Source: Deltaproteobacteria bacterium UBA5754
Lineage (GTDB): Bacteria > Desulfobacterota > Dissulfuribacteria > Dissulfuribacterales > UBA5754
Assembly: GCA_002419025.1 (NCBI GenBank)
Contig: DIFG01000014.1
Coordinates: forward strand, 12,867 to 24,460
Length of the DNA stretch: 11,594 bases
Direction of reading: 5' to 3'
This document shows positions 4,559 through 11,594 of the stretch, piece by piece. Below the pieces are notes generated by a model. That model saw only the letters and a program-made list of their open reading frames with translations. It was not told the origin of the DNA and searched no databases. Every line of letters begins with the position of its first letter. Within the stretch, counting starts at the first letter, position 1. The translations under genes and the position numbers were made by a program.

Positions 4559-7213
4559 ATGTCTGGAAAGGTGTTTTTTCTTATGGCAGTCTGTGTCATC
4601 TGCGCGGCAGTGCTTTTGCCCGTTTCCGTATGGGCCCGCGAGCTCTTACCCGGCCTTTACAAGACAGTCCTCTCCAACGGACTTACGGGGATCGTCAAGG
4701 TCGGAAGCCGTGCCCCGGTCGCGGCGGTCCAGATCTGGGTCAAGGCCGGCAGCTCCTATGAGACCGAACGGGAGGCCGGGATCACCCACCTCATCGAGCA
4801 CATGATCTTCAAGGGGACGGAGAAACGCGGGCCGGGTATGATCGCACGGGAGATCGAGTCCGTGGGCGGGTCAGTCAACGCCTACACCTCCCTCGACTAT
4901 ACGGTCTATCACTGTGAGGTCCCGAGCGTGTCACTCGACCTCGCCCTTGATGTCCTCTCCGACGCGGTTTTCCATTCAACCTTTGACCCGGACGAACTCG
5001 AGCGGGAGAAAAAGGTCGTCCTCGAGGAGATCCGCATGCGGGAGGACAGGCCCCAGTCCCGCCTCTCCCGCATCCTCATGGAGAATTCCTACGTACGCTA
5101 TCCCTATCGGTGGCCGGTCATCGGATTTCCCGAGACCGTGAGTTCCTTCACCCGCCTTGACATCCTTTCCTATATGAAGAGGCGTTACACGCCCGCAAAT
5201 ATCTCAGTCGTGGTCTCGGGAGACGTGGACCCCGAGGCGGCCATGAAGAAGATCGAAGACATCTTCGGCGGAATACCCCCAGGGGAGACGATCGAACATG
5301 TCTTTCCGGAGGAGCCGCCCCAGGAGGCGCCGCGCGTCAAGGAAGAAGGGATGGAGATCAGCGAGGGTTATCTCGCCCTGGCCTTTACGGGAATTCCGGG
5401 TTTTTCCGACCCGCGCGTCCCGGCCCTCGACGTCCTCGCCGCCGTCCTCGGTGGGGCGGAAAGCTCCCGCCTGACCCTTTCCCTCAAGGACAGGCTCCAG
5501 ATCGTCCATTCGATCCATGCATCATCCTTCACGCCGAGGGGCCCAGGACTTTTGGAGATTTGGGCGACCCTCGATCCCAAAAGGACCCGCGATGCTGTTT
5601 TTCATGTCCTCCAAGGCCTTTATGAGCTGAAATACAGACCCGTTTCCGAAGAAGAGCTCGACCGGGCAAAGATCCTCATCGAATCGGATTTCCTGTACAG
5701 TCAGGAGACCATGGATGGAGAGGCCCGAAAGGCCGGGATGTTCGAGACCCTCACCGGGGACCCTGCGAACGAGTTTTTCTACCTTGCCAAGGTCCGCGCG
5801 GTCACAGCCGAGGACGTGCGGCGCGCGGCAGAGACCTTTTTCGACCTTCGAAACTTCACCGTCTCACTGGTCATGCCAGCGGGAAATCTGGTCTCACTGT
5901 CCGCCGGGGACCTGACGGATGCGGCCATTCGGGCCGACGCCGAGGCTCGCAAGGCCGCAGGTCCTCAAGCGGGCACCGATCGGCCGCGGATCCACCGCGA
6001 GGTCCTTGCAAACGGCCTTACTGTCCTCGTGCAGGAGGCCCCGGATGTCCCGACCGTCGCCGTCCAGCTCGTCTTTCCCGGCGGTGTGCGCTACGAGACG
6101 CCAGAGACGAACGGGATCTACACATTCCTTGCCGAGGCGTGGACCAAGGGCACCACGACCATGAGCGCCCAGGAATTTTCCGAGGCAATCGAGGACCTTG
6201 GAGGGAGGATCGAAGGCTTTTCCGGCCAGAACACCTTCGGGCTCCAGGGGTCTTTCCTGAGCAGGGACCTGGAAAATGCTCTTGCCCTTTTTGCAGACGT
6301 ACTCCTCCACCCTGTCTTTGCTCCCGATGAGCTGGACAAGCTTCGTCCGATCCTCCTGTCCAGGCTCCGGAGCCAGGAGGATAATCTTGCCAGCCTTGCC
6401 ATCCGCGAGTTCAGAAGGCTTCTCTTCGCCCCTCACCCCTATGCATTGAATCCATTGGGGAGCGAGGCGGTCTTTAGTTCACTCGATTCCCCCCGTCTTC
6501 TCGGCCTCTGGCGGGAAAGGGTCCGTCCTGACGCAGGGGTGATCGCCGTCGTAGGGGACGTGAGTTCCAGGAGGATAGTCCAGACCCTCCAGAGGCTCCT
6601 CGGATCCTGGTCATCCCGCGAGGAGGTCCCGCCGCCGCACATTCCGGCCCCGGTTCCCTTGGCGGAACCGAAAACATTCACGCTCGACAAAGACAAAAAT
6701 CAGGTCCATATAGTCCTCGGATTTTCGGGGGTTTCCTTCACGTCTCCGGACCGGTTTCCCCTCGAGGTGCTGAACGCAGTCCTCGCCGGTCAGGGCGGCC
6801 GGCTTTTCTCAACCCTCAGGGATCAAGAGAGCCTTGCCTATTCCGTCACATCCCTCATGAGCCCCGGCCTCGATTATGGCTCCTTTGCGTTCTACATCGC
6901 ATGCGCGCCAGAAAAGAAGGATGCGGCCATCCAGGGTCTCTGGAGGGAGATATACCGGGTTATCGAGTCTCCAATTCCTGAGGAAGAGCTCACCCGTGCC
7001 AAGAATTGGCTCATCGGAAACCACGTTATAGATCTCCAGAGGAACGGTACCCGTGCCCTCGCGTTTTCTCTCAACGATCTCTATGGTCTCGGGTACGATT
7101 TTTCCTTCCGCTATCCATCCATTATTAGGGATGTGAAGGCCGAGGATGTTCAGCGCGTGGCACGTGAGGTTTTGCGGCCCGCCATTTATGTCCTCGTCCT
7201 GGTAGGCCCCTGA
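4559..7213 (+). CDS. Exported two-domain M16 zinc metalloprotease
   Basis: An 884-residue protein with two M16 (pitrilysin/insulinase/PqqL) units in one chain. A signal peptide (1-26, hydrophobic core, ending SVWA) places it in the periplasm. The first unit holds the inverted zinc motif HLIEH at 77-81 (ligands His77 and His81, catalytic Glu80), with Glu157 in the VVLEEIR motif as the likely third ligand. The second unit starts near 478 (EVLANGLTVLVQ). There the matching block reads TFLAE where the first has HLIEH, so it has lost all three residues and should be the non-catalytic half of the clamshell. These enzymes cut short unstructured peptides. I prefer the ATG at 4559 to the in-frame ATG at 4487 because it gives a proper signal peptide with GGGGTGA upstream; a GTG at 4550 is a close alternative. 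nadK follows after 15 bp, so co-transcription is likely. Confidence 0.92.
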   Translation: MSGKVFFLMAVCVICAAVLLPVSVWARELLPGLYKTVLSNGLTGIVKVGSRAPVAAVQIWVKAGSSYETEREAGITHLIEHMIFKGTEKRGPGMIAREIESVGGSVNAYTSLDYTVYHCEVPSVSLDLALDVLSDAVFHSTFDPDELEREKKVVLEEIRMREDRPQSRLSRILMENSYVRYPYRWPVIGFPETVSSFTRLDILSYMKRRYTPANISVVVSGDVDPEAAMKKIEDIFGGIPPGETIEHVFPEEPPQEAPRVKEEGMEISEGYLALAFTGIPGFSDPRVPALDVLAAVLGGAESSRLTLSLKDRLQIVHSIHASSFTPRGPGLLEIWATLDPKRTRDAVFHVLQGLYELKYRPVSEEELDRAKILIESDFLYSQETMDGEARKAGMFETLTGDPANEFFYLAKVRAVTAEDVRRAAETFFDLRNFTVSLVMPAGNLVSLSAGDLTDAAIRADAEARKAAGPQAGTDRPRIHREVLANGLTVLVQEAPDVPTVAVQLVFPGGVRYETPETNGIYTFLAEAWTKGTTTMSAQEFSEAIEDLGGRIEGFSGQNTFGLQGSFLSRDLENALALFADVLLHPVFAPDELDKLRPILLSRLRSQEDNLASLAIREFRRLLFAPHPYALNPLGSEAVFSSLDSPRLLGLWRERVRPDAGVIAVVGDVSSRRIVQTLQRLLGSWSSREEVPPPHIPAPVPLAEPKTFTLDKDKNQVHIVLGFSGVSFTSPDRFPLEVLNAVLAGQGGRLFSTLRDQESLAYSVTSLMSPGLDYGSFAFYIACAPEKKDAAIQGLWREIYRVIESPIPEEELTRAKNWLIGNHVIDLQRNGTRALAFSLNDLYGLGYDFSFRYPSIIRDVKAEDVQRVAREVLRPAIYVLVLVGP

Positions 7214-7228
7214 AAAGTCTGGCTTTCA

Positions 7229-8047
7229 ATGATCGAAAGGGTTGGCCTCGTCCTCAAGCCAGGGTCTGAACTTCCCCGGAAGGTGGCAGGGGACGTGAAG
7301 ACGCGACTTGAAAAGAGAGGGATCTCGGTCCTGGAGGGGGATGTGGACGGGACGTGCCAGGCGGTCATCGTCCTGGGAGGGGATGGGACCCTCCTTCGAA
7401 TCGTGGCAAAGGCATATGTGCACGATCTCCCGATCCTGGGTATCAACCTGGGTTCCCTCGGATTTCTCACTGAAATCCCTCTGTCAGAGATGGATCAGTC
7501 CCTCGATTTCCTCGTGGAAGGAAAGTTCACCGTGGATCACCGAATGATGATCGAGGTAGCCGTGAAGAGGCAGGGAACGGAAGAAGTCGTTCTGCCGGCC
7601 CTGAACGAGGCGGTGATCGAGAAAGGCCCCTTCGGCAAGATCATCTGTCTTGCAACATGGGCAGGCGGATCCTTTCTCACCACATATCGTGGTGATGGAC
7701 TGATCATATCTACCCCCACTGGTTCCACCGCCTACAATCTTTCCGCCGGCGGTCCCATCCTCCACCCTGCTATTGACGCGGTGGTTCTCACCCCCATCTG
7801 CCCGTTTGCCTTGGGTGCCCGACCTCTCATCATTTCTCCGGATGCGCCCCTCGTGGTCGAGATCGAAGGGGCGTCCATGGACATGGGTATCGTGATCGAC
7901 GGGCAGAGATCCTTTCCCCTCGGCGAGGGGGACCGGATCGAGATCAAAAGGGCGGAAAGGCGTTTAGGCCTGATCATCTCGCCTGTTCGGGATTATTTCA
8001 CGATTCTCAGGGAAAAACTCGGGTGGGCCCGGGGGCCGGGAAATTAA
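7229..8047 (+). CDS. nadK: NAD kinase
   Basis: A 272-residue ATP (or polyphosphate):NAD 2'-phosphotransferase that makes NADP in the cytoplasm; normal bacterial length. Visible motifs are GGDGT at 50-54 (Asp52 catalytic), LGINLGSLGFLTE at 70-82, the NE pair at 126-127, GDG at 155-157, and the glycine-rich TPTGSTAYNLSAGGP at 162-176. The PICPF stretch at 189-193 has Phe where many homologues have His (PICPH), a small variation outside the catalytic core. No strong Shine-Dalgarno sequence is seen before the ATG; the 15-bp gap after the protease gene suggests translational coupling. The gene ends at the shared terminator at 8045-8068 and faces the ytxH/DUF948 pair. Confidence 0.95.
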   Translation: MIERVGLVLKPGSELPRKVAGDVKTRLEKRGISVLEGDVDGTCQAVIVLGGDGTLLRIVAKAYVHDLPILGINLGSLGFLTEIPLSEMDQSLDFLVEGKFTVDHRMMIEVAVKRQGTEEVVLPALNEAVIEKGPFGKIICLATWAGGSFLTTYRGDGLIISTPTGSTAYNLSAGGPILHPAIDAVVLTPICPFALGARPLIISPDAPLVVEIEGASMDMGIVIDGQRSFPLGEGDRIEIKRAERRLGLIISPVRDYFTILREKLGWARGPGN

Positions 8048-8068
8048 AAAAGGGGGCGCCTGGCCCCC
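8045..8068 (-). terminator. Rho-independent terminator between nadK and the YtxH gene
   Basis: GGGGGC (8052-8057) pairs with GCCCCC (8063-8068) around a five-base loop GCCTG. Read on the minus strand the hairpin is followed by TTTTTTTAATTT, a textbook intrinsic terminator for the YtxH/DUF948 pair. It begins inside the nadK stop codon, so the two convergent genes share it. On the plus strand no T run follows. Confidence 0.85.
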
Positions 8069-8073
8069 GTCCA

Positions 8074-8415
8074 TTATGCCTGTTCTTCTGATTCCTGCCT
8101 CAATTTGGAGACCAGCCGCTCCTTTTCCCTCTCCATGGCCTCTTTACCTGCTTCGAGGGCCGACTCAAGGATCGCCTTTTTTTCCTCCACGTATTCCTTG
8201 CTCTTGTCCAGGAGATCTGCTGCCTTTGTGCGGATCTCGTCCGAGAAGCGGGATGCCTCGGCCCTGGCGGCGTATGCCCCTTCCCGTATCTTCTCCCGGG
8301 TCTCCGGCCCTGATTTCGGGGTGAGGAGGACGGCAAGCCCGGCCCCAACGGCACCCCCAAGCAAGAAAGAGACGATGACAGCTCCGGATGAAAACTGTCC
8401 GTTTTCACAACTCAT
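8074..8415 (-). CDS. YtxH-domain membrane-anchored coiled-coil protein
   Basis: A 113-residue protein with one membrane segment at about 11-31 (GAVIVSFLLGGAVGAGLAVLL) followed directly by LTPKSGPETREKI, the typical YtxH/GvpP-like 'LTPKSGxETR' signature. From about 45 to 110 it is a charged helix rich in Lys and Glu that should form a coiled coil. YtxH proteins are small envelope or stress-associated proteins of unknown mechanism. It overlaps the upstream DUF948-like gene by four bases (ATGA), a sign of translational coupling. Such YtxH and DUF948 pairs are common in bacteria, so the two products probably act together at the inner membrane. Confidence 0.85.
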   Translation of the reverse strand: MSCENGQFSSGAVIVSFLLGGAVGAGLAVLLTPKSGPETREKIREGAYAARAEASRFSDEIRTKAADLLDKSKEYVEEKKAILESALEAGKEAMEREKERLVSKLRQESEEQA

Positions 8416-9029
8416 GATGATTTTCCTCCTTTACGTGATATGTTTTCCGCGACGAACTCGATGGATGTCCTCATGCCCGTCGCTACGGATGCAATCTGGA
8501 TCGCGAGCCCCATGATGCCTTTTTGGGCCACTCTGCTCGCGGCATGTACGGTCTGACCTGCCTCACCGATGGCATGAAAAAGTTCGTCCGTCTGTCTCAG
8601 TTTTGTCCGGACGTCTGCCGAAATCGCACTCACGTCTGTGCTGATGCGTGATATGTTCTCGAGAATCGGTGGAATATCCATGTCGATACGTCTCTCAATG
8701 GAAGCCCCGAGGGCCTGGTATCTGTCTGCTGTCTCCCGAAGGTGCCGCAAGAGAGGGGCGACCTCATCTTCAATGATGGAGAGCCGGCCTTCCAGTTCTC
8801 TCACCGTCCCCATGGTCTGTTTTTCCAGTTCCGTCAGCGCCTGGATTGCTGGCATGACCTCTCTGATTGATGAATCCAGTGCGGTCTTTCCGCTCGCAAG
8901 GAGGATGTCCAGTTCCGATGCCGTTTTTCCTGCGCGTTTGACAAACAGGGCAATGGAGATGGAGGAGATGGAAATGACGGCGACCCCAAGGGCCAATATG
9001 ATGATGGCTAAGTCGGTCAGTGAAATCAT
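8412..9029 (-). CDS. DUF948-like membrane-anchored helical protein
   Basis: A 205-residue protein with one N-terminal membrane segment at about 5-29 (LAIIILALGVAVISISSISIALFV). After it comes a long, almost all-helical region with heptad-like spacing (ALTELEKQTMGTVRELEGRL and later SRISTDVSAISADVRTKLRQ), and a second weakly hydrophobic stretch near 170-190. This is the shape of DUF948 proteins, which resemble a methyl-accepting chemotaxis stalk without the signalling tip. No enzymatic motif is seen. Its stop overlaps the start of the YtxH gene. AAGGA lies about 12 bases before the ATG, a weak ribosome site. Family name is by shape and partner rather than by a clear motif. Confidence 0.7.
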   Translation of the reverse strand: MISLTDLAIIILALGVAVISISSISIALFVKRAGKTASELDILLASGKTALDSSIREVMPAIQALTELEKQTMGTVRELEGRLSIIEDEVAPLLRHLRETADRYQALGASIERRIDMDIPPILENISRISTDVSAISADVRTKLRQTDELFHAIGEAGQTVHAASRVAQKGIMGLAIQIASVATGMRTSIEFVAENISRKGGKSS

Positions 9030-9058
9030 GATCTATAAAGTCCTTGGTCCTTTGAGAA

Positions 9059-9086
9059 ATAATACCACAAACTCGGTGTCTGTCCA
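9059..9086 (-). promoter_or_regulatory. Predicted sigma-70 promoter of the DUF948-ytxH pair
   Basis: On the minus strand TGGACA (9081-9086, five of six matches to TTGACA) is followed after 16 bases by TATTAT (9059-9064, five of six matches to TATAAT). Transcription would start near 9052, leaving a leader of about 23 bases to the ATG at 9029. The good spacing and position support it. Confidence 0.6.
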
Positions 9087-9141
9087 TTTCCTTTACGCCC
9101 CAGGTAGTGAAAGTCAGGTCTGATCGCCAAAACCTCAAAAT

Positions 9142-9270
9142 CTGATCCCGCTCAAAAAGCCAGAGATGCAAAGCGCGAAATTTTCAGGAATGAGGCGTAG
9201 TTAGCGTCAGCCGCATGGACTGGAAAATTGAAGCAACGCCGCGAGAATCGGGTTTTTTGAGCGGGATCAG
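9142..9270. repeat. 129-bp inverted-repeat element E2, at the ispH-ubiA stop
   Basis: Perfect 17-bp inverted ends, CTGATCCCGCTCAAAAA at 9142-9158 and its exact reverse complement at 9254-9270, enclose 95 bp that itself forms a long imperfect hairpin (AATTTTCAGGAATGAGGCG on one side against an imperfect complement on the other). The right end overlaps the TGA of the ispH-ubiA gene (9267-9269). Read from that gene, the core words CGTTGCTT and CGCGCTTTGC occur in the same order as in element E1. No gene is seen inside. I infer a MITE- or REP-like structured element, possibly acting on the 3' end of the mRNA. Confidence 0.7.
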
Positions 9271-10994
9271 GTCCGAAGGATCGCTATAAGAAATGCAGCC
9301 GCGGGCAGGACCAGGAAAGAGGCCTCAACGAGGAATTCGAGCCTGAGGTTCTGCCTGATCCTTTTGTGTCCCATGCGGTGAGAAAGACCGTACATCCAGG
9401 CCGCGAAAAGGAGAAAGGCAAGGGCCTCGTGCCGAATGATGCCTGTGGCCGTAAGGACGAGGGCAATGGCCGCAAGGGCGACTGAAGCCATCCGGATGAT
9501 GCGAAGGGTCTTTTTTTCACCAACGAGGAGTGTGAGTGTCTCCCAGCCTGCAATCAGGTCCCCCTGGGCGTCCAGAATCTCCATGAAAAGCGATCGGGCA
9601 AATACTGCCAGGGATGCGAGCATAAAAAGGCCAACGAGATCTGCGTCCGGCAGGGGAAATGCCTCGCGGGAAGGGACAAGGACGGCTACGGCCCCCCATG
9701 TCACAGAGATGAAGAGGGGCTTGGAGCCTGGAAGGTCCCTAAGGGAGCGGATGGAAAGGCCTGCGGGCAGGATGTGAACCCGATAGAAGACCGCCGAGGT
9801 GGCAAGGGCGAGGAGGAGGAGAAATGAACCGTTCCCGACCTTCCACGCAAGGACGTGGGCCAAGAGAAGGGCCGTTGTCGAAAGAAGGGCGAAAAGGACC
9901 TTGTGTGTCTTGAGAAACCGGGCCCGTAAGGGGTCGTTGTAGGATCCATGTTCCATATCCATGAGACGGTTTATGGTGTGCATGGAAAAGATGGAACAGA
10001 ATGCGATCGATCCAGCGGAAAGCGCAGACACGATCCCCGGGGCCATGATTGATGCGGCGAGGGCGAGCGCCGCGCCCGCCAGGGCCGTCCAGAGGTTTGC
10101 CTCGTGGAAGAGCCGGAGAATACGGTAGACCGCCTGGCGAAAGAGTGGATCCTTCGCGGATCTTATGGACTCGATCTCACGGACCACCGTGGTGATGACC
10201 CAGTTCGGGGTGGATGCCCCGGCGGTCACACCGATCTTCCTGTAACGGGAGAGGCGGGTTCGATCCAGGTCCTCTGCTGTTTCCACCGCCATGCAGGCGG
10301 TACCCTTTTCCTCGACGATTTCCGCGAGCCTTTTTGTGTTGGCGCTCGATCTGCCTCCCACAACAACGACCAGGTCAGAGGCCTTTGCGAGCCTCGCCGC
10401 CTCGTCCTGTCTCCTTCGCGTGGAGTCACAAATGGTGTCGAAGACGCGTCCCCCCGGATACCTCTTCATGATCTCCTTGGACCAGCGCGAGAAACGCTCC
10501 CGGTCCTGGGTCGTCTGGGCGAGAATGACATATCGACCTGCCGGGGAGATCGTTTTCAGGTCCTCATCGCAAGAAACGAGTATCCCCTTTTCCCCAGCAT
10601 ATCCGAGGATGCCCATCACCTCTGGGTGTCCCTTGTCTCCCACGAGGATGCAGGAATATCCCTTGCGGGAATAATGTCTGGCGAGCATCTGGACCTTGAC
10701 CACGCGGGGACAGGTGGCGTCCACGAGGAAGAAGCCCGCGTCAGCGAGGCGCTTTTTTGTCTCGGGAGGGATACCGTGCGCGCGGATGATGACTGTGCCT
10801 TTGCCTTTTTGGGGAATTTCGGAAAGGACATGGACGCCGGTCCTCTCGAGGAGCTCGATTGCGGAGGGGTTGTGAATGAGCGGCCCAAAGGTATAGACGG
10901 GTTTGCTGGCCGTCCTTGCGGCATCGAGGGCCATATCCATGGCCCGTCTCACTCCCATGCAGAAACCGGCGACCTGTGCTAATTGTACCTTCAT
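9267..10994 (-). CDS. ispH: IspH-UbiA fusion: HMBPP reductase with prenyltransferase-like domain
   Basis: A 575-residue fusion. Residues 1 to about 278 are IspH (LytB), the [4Fe-4S] enzyme that reduces HMBPP to IPP and DMAPP in the last MEP-pathway step. Its cluster cysteines Cys12, Cys95 and Cys189 are all present, as are His41 (LIHNP), His73 (RAHG), His123 and Glu125 (GHPEV), Thr161-Thr162 (AQTTQ), Ser216, Ser217 and Asn219 (SSANT) and Ser261 (GAST). Residues from about 285 to 575 form a UbiA-type membrane domain with seven to nine helices. Its second aspartate motif DAQGD (475-479) is intact, but the first reads INRLMDMEHG (341-350) rather than NDxxDxxxD. Both halves are in one open frame with no internal stop. 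The start ATG has only a weak ribosome site. mscL lies 32 bp upstream on the same strand. The prenyl acceptor, if any, is unknown. Confidence 0.92.
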   Translation of the reverse strand: MKVQLAQVAGFCMGVRRAMDMALDAARTASKPVYTFGPLIHNPSAIELLERTGVHVLSEIPQKGKGTVIIRAHGIPPETKKRLADAGFFLVDATCPRVVKVQMLARHYSRKGYSCILVGDKGHPEVMGILGYAGEKGILVSCDEDLKTISPAGRYVILAQTTQDRERFSRWSKEIMKRYPGGRVFDTICDSTRRRQDEAARLAKASDLVVVVGGRSSANTKRLAEIVEEKGTACMAVETAEDLDRTRLSRYRKIGVTAGASTPNWVITTVVREIESIRSAKDPLFRQAVYRILRLFHEANLWTALAGAALALAASIMAPGIVSALSAGSIAFCSIFSMHTINRLMDMEHGSYNDPLRARFLKTHKVLFALLSTTALLLAHVLAWKVGNGSFLLLLALATSAVFYRVHILPAGLSIRSLRDLPGSKPLFISVTWGAVAVLVPSREAFPLPDADLVGLFMLASLAVFARSLFMEILDAQGDLIAGWETLTLLVGEKKTLRIIRMASVALAAIALVLTATGIIRHEALAFLLFAAWMYGLSHRMGHKRIRQNLRLEFLVEASFLVLPAAAFLIAILRT

Positions 10995-11026
10995 TATGAA
11001 GATTTTTTTGCTATCGATATATTAAA

Positions 11027-11482
11027 TTATACGTGCCCAAGTTCGGATGTACAATGAGGGCACCGTAACGCCCCCAAGGGAATGGTTGACTTGCAGAACT
11101 GGCATTCCTTCGTGGTTGGGGAAGCCGGAGCCGTTTCCTGCTGACGGTGAAGGTTGTTCATGCCTTTTATAAGAAGGAAGAGGGCAAAGGCAACGATGAG
11201 AAAACTGGTAACCGAGTTGATGAAAAGACCATAATTGAGGGTGACTGCACCGGCTGCCTTGGCATTGGCGAGCGTCGCATAGGGACCTGGGGAGGTTCCG
11301 GCCTTGAGGATGAGAAAAAGATCGGAAAAGTCCATGCCACCGAGAAAGAGTCCAACAGGCGGCATGAGGATGTCGTCCACAAGGCTCTTGACTATGGTCC
11401 CGAATGCCCCACCGATGATGATGCCGACCGCCATATCCACCACGTTGCCGCGCATTGCGAATTCCTTGAATTCCTTGAGCAT
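11027..11482 (-). CDS. mscL: Large-conductance mechanosensitive channel with zinc-ribbon tail
   Basis: A 151-residue MscL, the inner-membrane pore that opens under osmotic downshock. The N-terminus MLKEFKEFAMRGNVVDMAVGIIIGGAFG is the amphipathic S1 helix and first membrane helix of the family, followed by IVKSLVDDILMPPVGL. The second membrane helix is INSVTSFLIVAFALFLLIKGMN. The tail replaces the usual short C-terminal bundle with CQFCKSTIPLGALRCPHC, two CxxC pairs that should bind one zinc ion. I chose the ATG at 11482 because the family starts with ML(K/S)EF; the longer reading frame to 11563 adds 27 unlike residues. GAGAAG lies upstream. ispH-ubiA follows after 32 bp, so they may share a transcript. 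Confidence 0.95.
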   Translation of the reverse strand: MLKEFKEFAMRGNVVDMAVGIIIGGAFGTIVKSLVDDILMPPVGLFLGGMDFSDLFLILKAGTSPGPYATLANAKAAGAVTLNYGLFINSVTSFLIVAFALFLLIKGMNNLHRQQETAPASPTTKECQFCKSTIPLGALRCPHCTSELGHV

Positions 11483-11573
11483 GATTTCTTCTCTTTCTTG
11501 ATCGAAATTCGATTCAGCCGATATATGTGTCCATAACTTCCATTCCCTTGAGCCTCTTTGCAAAATACAAATA

Positions 11574-11592
11574 TTGATGGATTCGTAAAAAG
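11574..11592 (-). repeat. Possible end of a dispersed repeat (right edge)
   Basis: The reverse complement, CTTTTTACGAATCCATCAA, matches the bases at 30-48 in 15 of 19 positions. It lies upstream of mscL and may continue beyond the window. It could equally be part of an AT-rich promoter region of mscL; no other clear promoter for mscL is seen in 11483-11594. Confidence 0.3.
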
Positions 11593-11594
11593 TG

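Noticed and set aside
5894..6436. Minus-strand open frame of 180 codons inside the M16 protease gene
   Set aside because: Shadow of a recognised protease domain; no ribosome site or family resemblance.
9123..9266. tRNA or other known small RNA in the E2 element
   Set aside because: The fold is one long stem with nested arms, without a cloverleaf, anticodon arm or CCA end.
10104..10982. Plus-strand open frame of 292 codons opposite the IspH half
   Set aside because: IspH shows all catalytic residues in the other strand; this frame is open only because of the codon bias of the real gene.

Overview
The window reads as the chromosome of a Gram-negative, fairly GC-rich bacterium, most likely a member of the Desulfobacterota (former Deltaproteobacteria) or a similar sulfur-cycling lineage. 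The clues are a lipobox entericidin-like peptide, an exported M16 protease, a PilC/GspF protein, and above all a minus-strand yedE-tusA-dsrE cluster with two small extra genes. As I recall it, this layout is the 'YTD' cluster proposed as a genomic marker of elemental-sulfur disproportionation. The taxonomic assignment is inference; no rRNA or other marker gene is present.

Layout. 1-1554 (+): a small lipoprotein and a complete pilC/gspF gene, followed at its stop codon by a 156-bp inverted-repeat element. 1741-4248 (-): the sulfur operon, yedE-like transporter, tusA, a DsrE-like protein, and two small proteins that resemble shortened DsrF and DsrH. It ends in a strong hairpin terminator. 4249-4558: an AT-rich divergent control region with a consensus -35 box, a 16-bp palindrome (ATGAATG-TC-CATTCAT) of the TetR-operator type, and a further inverted repeat in the predicted yedE leader. 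4559-8047 (+): a two-domain periplasmic M16 metalloprotease and NAD kinase, 15 bp apart. 8045-9086 (-): a shared terminator, a YtxH-domain protein, a DUF948-like membrane protein overlapping it by 4 bp, and their probable promoter. 9142-10994 (-): a second inverted-repeat element of the same design, touching the stop codon of a 575-residue IspH-UbiA fusion gene. 11027-11482 (-): mscL with a C-terminal zinc ribbon.

Function. The sulfur operon would import or handle reduced sulfur (YedE) and pass it as a persulfide along TusA and DsrE-type carriers in the cytoplasm. The IspH-UbiA fusion joins the last step of isoprenoid-precursor synthesis to a membrane prenyltransferase-like domain. The other genes are housekeeping or envelope functions with no clear link to each other.

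The strongest leads are the YTD-type operon with its two poorly described small proteins and its palindromic operator, the IspH-UbiA fusion with an altered first aspartate motif, and two related inverted-repeat elements placed exactly at gene stop codons. Similar repeat ends also lie at both edges of the window.
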